From positions 35,701,389 to 35,765,388 of the forward strand of contig CM034240.1 in assembly GCA_019916065.1 (NCBI GenBank): a stretch of DNA of 64,000 nt. Direction: 5' to 3'. Shown in pieces: positions 56,762-64,000 of the stretch. Below the pieces are notes generated by a model. It did no database searches, was not told the origin of the DNA, and saw only the letters and a list, made by a program, of their open reading frames with translations. Every line of letters begins with the position of its first letter. The stretch's first letter is position 1. This DNA is from Vitellaria paradoxa. Taxonomy: Eukaryota > Streptophyta > Magnoliopsida > Ericales > Sapotaceae. Both the position numbers and the translations under genes were made by a program.

Positions 56762-56878
56762 TTAATTAGGCCGAGGTTGATAGCTTAGTGGGTGGGCGAC
56801 CTAATTGCGATTTAAAGTCGTAAGTTCGAACCTCATTAGCTACAAATCTTGGTTTTTGCCTCTTTTACGTTTTATTTT
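56762..56878 (+). mobile_element. tRNA-derived SINE
   Basis: Box A-like GATAGCTTAGTGGGTGG and box B-like AAGTTCGAACCTC are both present at SINE spacing, as in the element at 39,442. The flanks ATTATTTTTAATGGTATA and ATTATTTTATGGAATATA form an imperfect duplication. Confidence 0.65.
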
Positions 56879-57667
56879 ATTATTTTATGGAATATAAAGA
56901 TAATAAATAGTTCTTTGAACTTATATTTAATTTTAGAAAAATTTATAAGTTTTATTTTTTTTTCAAAATAATTTGAATAAATTTTTCAATCATCATATTC
57001 TTTATAATCAAACCCTTATCGTAGGTTTTCAGCTTCAATATATCCACAAATGTCCATAGAATTATTCCAATGTTTAGGAAGGTATTAAATAAGTTTCATT
57101 AAATTCACTTAATCATAAAAATATAGTTATATAACTTGCTAGGTTGACAAAACAATGCCTAAAAATAAATCAAATTCATTTAAGAAAGACCAAATGAGAA
57201 AAGAACAAGTCCATTGTTTCTTTTGGGCATTTTATCAAATACTTAGCATTTTAGTTTGAATAAGTCATCCAACTATCCATGATGAAACTGATTATCTAAG
57301 TCAATTATCATCAATATTAGAGTGTCAAATAATACATAATATCTAGTTTAAAATAATTTCATATCAATAGAAACTATTAACATGACAATAACTAACAGAA
57401 GGTAATTGGAAATTTAAATAAATCTTTAAACATAATATTCTAAAGAAATCCAAACAAGCATCAATTAAAGCTAAGGAGAAATAGCAGCTTGAAAGAAAAT
57501 TCATATAAAATAAAGCATGACTCCAATATCTATAAACTTTATATCTGTAGAAACTAGACTTCAAGACCTACAACTTTCATGTTTTACACTTTTTAAAATT
57601 CTAAGGTCTAAAGGTACAAAAACAGCCTTGAATTCAGTTTGTTCAAAAAATACAATTTTACACGTGC

Positions 57668-57772
57668 TCAGTATTTTGGGCATAACTTTTGACTCACAAA
57701 TCGGATTGATGCAATTCTTTTTGGGTTGGAAAAAAAACTGAAAGGGCTACAACTTTTATGTTTTAGCCGAAG
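57668..57772 (-). repeat. 105-bp module shared by unrelated LTRs
   Basis: On the minus strand it runs CTTCGGCTAAAACATAAAAG, then TTGTAGCCCTTTCAG and TTTCCAACCCAAAAAG, and ends with TCAATCCGATTTGTGAGTC and AAAAGTTATGCCC. The plus-strand segment 21,367-21,470 aligns over its whole length with 15 mismatches and one gap by my count (about 85 percent). A weaker second copy lies just beside it at about 57,510-57,590 (AACATGAAAGTTGTAGGTC). Confidence 0.8.
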
Positions 57773-59275
57773 CCTAATTCCACCGTTTTAGGGGTCAAGA
57801 GCACATTAGAAGTTACAAATAAAGAGCCGTCAACATATTGAGTTACATCAGTTAAAATTTCGGCTTCCCTACCCCCAATATACGGGTATATATTTTTATC
57901 ACAATCAAGTTTCATACTTCAAACCTGGCAAATGCATCAAATATATTTTAGGAGATTCGTCATCCTACCTCAATGAAGATATTAATGACCAAGTCTGAGA
58001 AGGAAAAATGAGTTAGCTTTGAACACCACCCAAATTGGAAAATTCCAAGCATTTCTTCTTCCTCCAAGCAACACCAAATCTTCAATCTCACTAATTAATG
58101 ATTTATTATTATTTCTCTCTTATTTTTTTTCTTTGAAGATACACAATTTATAGGGAGTGTAGAGGAAGTGTCGGTAGAGAAAAACAAGTTCCACTACCTA
58201 AACTTGAAAACCACTAAAGTAACATTATGCATTAGGTAGTATAATCCAAATAATCTAACTTAGCCTTTTTTACTATCTAACCACATAATTAAAGATAGGT
58301 GTTGGAGGATGGATGAGGATGGGTGGCATGATCCGGGAATCATGCTAACTTTTTGACAAATTAACAAAATGCTTTACATCATGCTAGCTTTCAAACAAAT
58401 TGCTTTAAATCTTGTTTGCTAAATAATTTGACAAAGATGCTTTAAGGTCATCAATGTAGGGTCTTCTCTTTGTCTAATTAGTCAAATAATTTTGAAAGAT
58501 TGTGAAAGTATATGAAAGATGGAAAATGAAGTTGTCGGGAAATAATTTAGAGCAACTATTCATGAGTCAACTCATTGAGTGATAAAGTGAGTTGAAGTGA
58601 GTTGAGGTGAGTCAAAGAAAATGGTTGACCCATGGGTTAATGGGCTTGGTTTGAACCAAATAGGTAATTGGGCTAGGAAGTGTTTGGATAAAAATTTTAG
58701 AAATTCTACATTAAACTTCCACATAGAGTGAAATTCAATCCGAAAATCTTTCCAACTAATTTTATTATTCCAAAAATTTTTAAATCCTCAATTCTCTAGA
58801 TTTTTACTATAACAAATATTACCACCACACTTAAGCAAATTAATTAGGAGGAAAAAAAATTCAGGTTATTACAGGTTTAGTTTTGAAACTTTGTTACTTA
58901 GTGGATTTTAATTGTGGTATTTAATTAAATTTAAAGTTTGGTTTTATTTATTTTTTTTATATTCCTTGCTCCATAGTGTGTGTGTATGGTTCTGATGTGG
59001 GATATGAAAAGTTATTAAATGATGTAATGTGTGTTCTTTGTTCACATGTTCGAGTTGTGAAACCCAGGGCGTGACATTATTACTCTAGTAACCATTACCA
59101 AGGTAACAATTATCTTGGAAATCTTTTATTTCCTAAAATTTTCACTTTATACCAAATATATTCTTACAGTAAAGGACTAAGAGGGCATTTAGAACTTTAA
59201 AAATTAAAACAAGTTGCCAACCTTTTGGAGATTTATAAAATTCAATCGTGGCCAAAACGTCAATTTACTATTTAG

Positions 59276-59496
59276 GTCGTTCGAATTATTTTATGTAGTT
59301 AAAGTTTTATAAAGATTTATAGAGATTTGTAGACATTTGTAAAGATTTATGCTGATTAGTAAAGATTTATGGAAATTAATAGAAATTTAAGAAGATTTAC
59401 AAAAATTTATAGAAAAATGTTGAGTTACAACATGTAATAGATATTTATGAAGATTTATGAAAATTTATAGAAAAATGTTGAGTTACAACATGACCT
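59276..59496. repeat. short-period AT-rich element, family 3 copy 3
   Basis: Starts GGTCGTTCGAATT and ends TTACAACATGACC (weak inverse ends). In between are words of the form AGATTTATAGAG and AGATTTGTAAAG. A 33-bp unit ending GTTGAGTTACAACATG is duplicated at 59,402-59,434 and 59,460-59,492. Confidence 0.55.
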
Positions 59497-59501
59497 AAAT
59501 T

Positions 59502-59565
59502 AAGATTCGACAATAAGTGTGCAAGATATATTTAAGATTTGACAATAAGTGTGTAGGATATATTT
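59502..59565. repeat. 32-bp tandem duplication
   Basis: AAGATT(C/T)GACAATAAGTGTG followed by AGGATATATTT or AAGATATATTT, twice head to tail. Confidence 0.85.
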
Positions 59566-60156
59566 GCTTGACAACCGTTGATGAAAGAATTAAATTAAAA
59601 TTTGATTTTAAAGGTCGGAGATTAACTGTTGTAACTAAAATTAGAGAGACTAAATAGAATTTCAACGTAAAAAGGAAAGATACCAACAATAATTTACCTT
59701 TTAAAAAAAATGACCACTACCATCCACTATAATTAACAACCACTTACTTTTTATCCAACTATTTACATTATTCCAAGCGTGAATTCAGGCTTAGTTTTGG
59801 AAATCATTAGTTCCAATTTTTTTATTTGTTTTATTTTGTCTTTGTCTTATATGCTTTTTTTTAATCACAATTTGATTTTTTTTTTACGGATAAATATTCA
59901 CATCTATAAAAAAAAAAAATTGAATGAAAATAAAAAAAATTTCACATACGGGTAAAAGGACTAGCTCGTAATCAATTTTTTGTTTCATATTCGTGAAATT
60001 TTTCTTTTGAAAGCATTGCAATTATTTTTTATGCCTAAAAGATTTCAAACAAAAGGGAAAAAAATTTGATAAAAAAATCATATAAAATAAAAAACTGAAA
60101 CTAATGGTCGCCAAACACCTCCTTAGATTGCCAAAATTTATTTGGGTACAGACTGT
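59566..60156. other. non-coding interval
   Basis: AT-rich. 59,940-60,105 loosely repeats 4,030-4,180. No gene. Confidence 0.35.
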
Positions 60157-60222
60157 ACTGTACCGTACAGTATTATACCCAAAACTAATACTGTACCGTA
60201 CAGCATTATACCCAAAACTATA
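60157..60222. repeat. 33-bp tandem duplication with a dyad
   Basis: Two units starting ACTGTACCGTACAG (an interrupted palindrome, CTGTAC-C-GTACAG) and ending ATACCCAAAACTA; they differ at about two positions. Confidence 0.88.
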
Positions 60223-60579
60223 ACTTTCATTTTGTAGTTGTTCCTCTCTCTCAAAGTTGGTTTGGGAACCAAAAACCTCCCAAAAACCAACTTTTATTTT
60301 TATGACTTTATAGTATTTCGGCATATTATTTACATTTATAAAAAAATTATAAAAAAATACTTCTAAATAGAAAAATTACATACATATAAAAAAAAATCGC
60401 TAAGTCAAAAACTATCTTTTTGTAGCCCGTGCATGAATTTTTATTTTTTTTAAATTTGCTTTGATGGATGCAAATAATATTCTTAAAAATTACTTAAAAA
60501 TTAAATTTTAATAAAAAGTATAAAGAATACAAAAAATGATACAAAAATGAATTTTTTGGTTCCTAAACTAATAGACAGT

Positions 60580-62444
60580 GGAAACAGATGAATTCAAAAT
60601 ATTGAATAGATGGACTGTAGATTTTTGTTTAGTTTAAAAATAACAAGAAAATAACAAAAATTTTTTGTAGAGAACTATTCTCTAATAATAATTTTATTAA
60701 ACAAAAATCACCCCAAAGCCTTGGGGCTTACAAATTTTAAAAAGAGAAAAAGTCTAATAAAATATAACCAAAATTTGGGAGCAAATAATGTAAAATAAGG
60801 AATAAAATAATTATTAACTCTAAAAAGTTCCTAACTTTGACACTAAGCTAAATAATATATTTTAAGAATATATTTAGACATATAAGTAAATATTCTAAAA
60901 TTATTTCTAAATAAAATTGTTATCTAAATATGATTCGTTTACGAATATTAAAACTAAGTAGTAAATTTTCTGAATAAAATATTATTGCAATTTTTAGCCT
61001 ACCTCATTCTCTCAATGTTGTAAAAAATTCATTCTCGAATTCAAAATTTCATATTCTATTGATCTTTGAACCTAAAGATACGATTAACTATTGAAAAAAA
61101 ATAAATTTTGACGACAATATCAATTGTGATCTTGACAAATTTCTCCAACTGTCCAATAATTAAATCTTCAAAAAAAATCCATTCAAGATTTTAGTCATTT
61201 TAGAAGAATGTTGTTGACAAGATTTGATTTAACTCGACATCAATAATATTTGATTTTTCGTTGAATACTAGTGATTTTACTTCAATGTATAATTTGATCT
61301 AGTATAATTATTGTTGTGAACGAAAACCCCTTGTTTTTGCTTTGAACATTTTTCTTCCCCAGAATAATTATCAAAAGGACCAAGCATAGATTCCCTTTTT
61401 GGATACTCTTCGACCTCTGCAGCTTGATCTTGGGATGGTTGTGGAGGTTGATTTCCGACAAACCAAACCAAACCTAACCAAATACGGAAACTAGTAATGG
61501 TCAAGAGTAGACGAGGAGTGGTGACTCAACTGGCGTATTGGGGGAGCTAGAAGCAAAACTCAAGCTTTCTCGTGTCGGAGAGTAGACTGGCATTTGAATC
61601 GGACTCTCCCATCTGAGGACAATTTTGACGCATTTGAAACAAAAAGAGAAATTCCCAGTCAAGGGCAAAGGTGGTCGTCACTTATTGGGTTAACATTCCG
61701 ATCATCTCCTTCAACCATTGAAAATGCTCCTCCTATAATATCTCCCATGCAACGTCATTGCATTTAAGAACTCACTAAATAGCGGCAACTTGCGGATCAT
61801 ATCCATTGATCTTTTCTGGTGCCTAATGGTGACATGAGCTCTAATACTAACTAATGTAAGGCAGAAGCAAGCAAATCGAAAGGTTGAGTAGATAGATTAT
61901 GAATTTCTATTTAGTATAAGAATATCCAATAAATAATACGGATTTCTTGTGAAAAAAAATCTCTAATAATAATTTTATTCATCAAAAATCACTCCAGAGC
62001 CTTATAGGCTTACAATGTTAAAATAGAAAAAAAACTCTAAAAACCATAATTAAGGGTGCATTTGGAGTAACAAAAAGCGAGATAAAATGAGACAAAGTGA
62101 AATAAGTTGTGGATTTGTAATTCATACTGTGAGATAAAAAATAGATAACTTTTAGAGTTTTTTAATATTTTTCACTATTTTTCAGAATTTTTTGTCATCA
62201 CAAATGAAGCCTAAAATTAGGTAACAAAATAATGTAAAATAAAAAAACAAAATAACTATTAATTTTAAAAAATTCTTAATTTTAGCAACTAATCTAAATA
62301 ATACATTCTAAGAATATATTTAAAAATATAAGTAAATATGCTAAAGTTAATTTTAAATAAAATTAATATCTAATATAATTTTTTTGATAAATATCTAAAT
62401 TAAGGAAAAAACTTTTTTAATAAAATATTAATACTATTTTTAAC
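60580..62444 (-). mobile_element. putative small non-autonomous LTR element
   Basis: Two direct repeats of a few hundred bases: about 60,580-61,002 and 61,856-62,444 (the latter lengthened by a MITE). Shared blocks include CTCTAATAATAATTTTATT, CAAAAATCAC(C/T)CCA(A/G)AGCCTT and AAGAATATATTTA(G/A)A. On the minus strand, the DNA just inside the right copy reads TTAGTATTAGAGCTC after an end ...CTTACA, a weak match to the iMet primer site, and the interior ends with GAATGAGGTAGGC, a purine-rich tract. The ~0.85-kb interior has one 75-codon frame (61,277-61,504, minus) that I do not recognise. The reading as an LTR element is an inference. Confidence 0.55.
62054..62211. mobile_element. Tourist-like MITE, family 1 copy E
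   Basis: Ends GGGTGCATTTGGAGTAACAA and, reversed, GGCTTCATTTGTGATGACAA, with TAA duplications at 62,051-62,053 and 62,212-62,214. It interrupts the right LTR of the small element. The uninterrupted site is visible in the left LTR near 60,765 (ATAACCAAAATTTGG against ATAATTAA/TAAAATTAGG). Confidence 0.82.
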
Positions 62445-62465
62445 CAACCTGCATCCAAAACCAAC

Positions 62466-63025
62466 TAGAGATGTCAATAGGACAAGTAAGGGAAGGATAT
62501 GACTTTTTCCGCCTCTGTTCCCATTTAACAATACTATCTCCTGTCGCTTTTCCTACTTACCTACTAAACATAATAACTTTTTCATTTAATAATAAAAAAA
62601 TAAATTGATAATAAAAAATACAAGATTGAAAAAATATATTGATCTTCTAAATTGAAACTAGTTAATTAATTATTATTTCCCAATTGAAGTGGCTGTGCTC
62701 AGCAGAAGTGATCTTCGGAAAACTCGAGTTCAAATTCAGCAGGTTAAAGAAAGGATATTAGATAAAATCTATGCTTATAATATATACTAGATATATATAT
62801 TATATATATTAAATAAATATTAAAATAAAAATATATAAATTATATTTAAATGAAAACGGGTACAGGACAAGTTAGACACTATGATATCTGCCCCCTCTTT
62901 CATCTCTGTCCCCATTTTCGAATCACTTCAAATATTTATATCCGTCTCCATTTTCATGATTAATAGCTCCATATCCTCCTCAAATGGGATGAATGAAATC
63001 AAATAGAAATAATTTGATATCTCTA
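62466..63025. mobile_element. non-autonomous hAT element
   Basis: Terminal inverted repeats TAGAGATGTCAA (62,466-62,477) and the inverse of TAGAGATATCAA (63,014-63,025), 11 of 12 matching. A perfect 8-bp duplication AAACCAAC stands outside both ends (62,458-62,465 and 63,026-63,033). The 8-bp duplication and YAGRGATG-type ends are diagnostic for hAT. The 560-bp interior is non-coding. Confidence 0.88.
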
Positions 63026-63033
63026 AAACCAAC

Positions 63034-63568
63034 CCCTTGTCAGTTCTTTCGGCAAACTTATCCTTTTTACGAAGCACTGGTGTATATAAACGCATTGCTA
63101 TAATGTATCTTTGGAGTTTGGACCATCTCTAGATCTGGACCAGCCACATCTGAAGCCTTACGCCACCCACATAATAGTGTCCCAACTCATAAGGCACAAC
63201 CCACCCCTGTGTGTGTGTGTGTGTTTCGGCCTGCATGCATGTGAAAACAAGGTAATGATTAGAGCGCTTTAATTCATTGATTGAGATGCATTGTTCATGG
63301 ACCAGTGGACGTCCTTCAAGGGCAGCCAAGAGATCTGACCAATTAGAGATTGCTTTTTATAACCAAGAGTGGACTTAAGATTTTTTGTAAGGAAAAAAAT
63401 CAAGCACGTGGATAAAAGATAATGAGTAATCTAGGCTTATGAGTAAAAGAGAAACAATATTGTTACCTTTAGAAAGAGTTAGAATTATTTATATATATTA
63501 AATTGGTAAATATAATTTTCATAATATAATAGTTAAATTGATGGCGTTGACAAATTCATAGAGGCGAT
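63034..63568. other. unassigned interval with (GT)n
   Basis: Mixed-composition, apparently low-copy sequence. A (GT)n run lies at 63,208-63,225. A 66-codon minus-strand frame at 63,129-63,329 reads through the microsatellite and is not supported as a gene. Confidence 0.4.
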
Positions 63569-64000
63569 CCTACCTAGTGGGAAAAGACTTGGTTTAGTTT
63601 GGTTTAGTTAATAGTTAAACTGATCTTTTTAGATGCACCTGAAATTTAATAAGAATATCTTTTGCTATCTAACAAAATATAATTATTATTAAGTTTTATT
63701 GTTTATAAAATTTATTACGTTATATATTATTTTTTTGATATTATGCACAAAAGTATTCAATAGTGTAAAGGAAGATTATACTTTATTTCACAAAAATTGC
63801 TTAGGTTTGGTTCTTATAAACTTCTTTTATATTAAAAAAATTTAAGTTAATCTTATATTTTTAATATAGCCAATATACTCTAATTTTAAATTAATTTAAT
63901 TCTTTTAATAAAAGTAAAAGGTTAAGTATATTTTGATGATTTTGCATTCAAAATCAAGGGCTCACTTGTGTCCCTTACCTTAATGTAGCTGCGCCTGTAT
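63569..64000. mobile_element. possible TIR element reaching the window end
   Basis: The left side AGGCGATCCTACC and the reverse of the window's last bases (AGGCGCAGCTACATTAAGG) match at 10 of 15 positions, as in plant elements with GGGGCGGA-type ends. The interior is AT-rich. The right end may lie outside the window. Confidence 0.3.

Larger units (their letters stand above)
55183..58873 (-). mobile_element. large solo LTR nested in the 3' LTR
   Basis: A perfect 5-bp duplication GGTTT (55,178-55,182 and 58,874-58,878). Ends TGTCACGCCCCG and GGTTATTACA, so on the minus strand it starts TGTAATAACC and ends GGGGCGTGACA. 3,691 bp without gag-pol coding and without an internal LTR repeat, hence a solo LTR or an LTR with its own inserts. 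A second TGTCACACCTC start at 55,272 suggests one nested piece. It also holds two SINE-like segments and the 105-bp module shared with 21,367-21,470. Confidence 0.85.
43571..59076 (+). mobile_element. Tekay-like chromovirus (Ty3/gypsy) with two nested solo LTRs
   Basis: A perfect duplication TTATT (43,566-43,570 and 59,077-59,081). LTRs of about 1.97 kb, an iMet primer site, gag, protease, RT, RNase H, integrase and a C-terminal chromodomain. Without its two inserts (2,847 and 3,691 bp) it would be close to 9 kb. The chromodomain and large LTRs indicate a Tekay/Del-type chromovirus. It is riddled with stops. LTR identity is about 92-93 percent by eye. Confidence 0.92.
53416..59076 (+). repeat. 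3' LTR of chromovirus, split by a nested LTR
   Basis: TGTAATGACCTAGATATT to CAGGGCGTGACA. The two parts, 53,416-55,182 and 58,879-59,076, add to 1,965 bp, against 1,973 bp for the 5' LTR. The break is at GGTTT, duplicated around the insert. Confidence 0.92.

Noticed and set aside
57364..57741. Frames of 66 and 74 codons
   Set aside because: They fall in the solo LTR and across the conserved non-coding module; no protein similarity seen.
1..64000. CRISPR array, bacterial operons, phage or organelle DNA
   Set aside because: No evenly spaced identical short repeats with unique spacers. Coding content, introns and LTR elements are those of a plant nucleus.

Overview
The window reads as nuclear DNA of a flowering plant, probably a eudicot or other non-grass species (inference: AT-rich, dense in small MITEs, plant-specific Ty3/gypsy Tat and chromovirus lineages, Ty1/copia and tRNA-derived SINEs). 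I found no intact host gene, rRNA, tRNA or CRISPR. Every recognisable coding stretch belongs to a transposable element, and all large ones are decayed. Roughly two thirds of the 64 kb can be assigned to mobile elements. Species cannot be determined from the sequence.

Layout. 1-8.4 kb: low-copy AT-rich DNA with Tourist-like MITEs, a TIR element with AACCGG-rich ends (2,956-3,550), a long-inverted-repeat element (5,744-6,261) and a MITE inserted into its own family (6,738-7,050). 8.4-12.9 kb: old Tat-type gypsy relic (minus strand) that lost gag-pol but kept its plus-strand antisense gene. It sits inside an RNase H-like gene relic whose paralogue lies at 3.7-4.0 kb. 12.9-19 kb: non-coding, with a few more MITEs and inverted repeats. 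18,975-30,413: a nearly complete, mutated Tat element (minus) bounded by a perfect 5-bp duplication CCAAC. It carries gag-protease, RT-RNase H, a second archaeal-type RNase H and integrase on the minus strand, plus a four-exon antisense gene on the plus strand. A probable solo LTR interrupts its 3' part.

31.3-38.3 kb: a SINE with a 13-bp duplication, then a TRIM-like miniature LTR element (minus) split by a Ty1/copia element (32,233-38,290, duplication CCAAT). 39-43.5 kb: two long-inverted-repeat elements carrying a SINE and two MITEs in their loops. 43,571-59,076: a Tekay-like chromovirus (plus, duplication TTATT) with a chromodomain, itself interrupted by two solo LTRs in the opposite orientation at 50,194-53,040 and 55,183-58,873 (the latter with a perfect GGTTT duplication). 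59-64 kb: short-period repeats, a small non-autonomous LTR element relic with a MITE in one LTR, an hAT-type MITE with an 8-bp duplication, and part of one more element.

The window is best read as a stack of datable insertions. Perfect target duplications and related empty sites allow several boundaries to be placed to the base. The most unusual observations are a ~105-bp module shared by two different solo LTRs, a ~180-bp tandem array inside a solo LTR, the spliced antisense gene present in both Tat copies, and MITE insertions whose empty sites are still visible in paralogous sequence.
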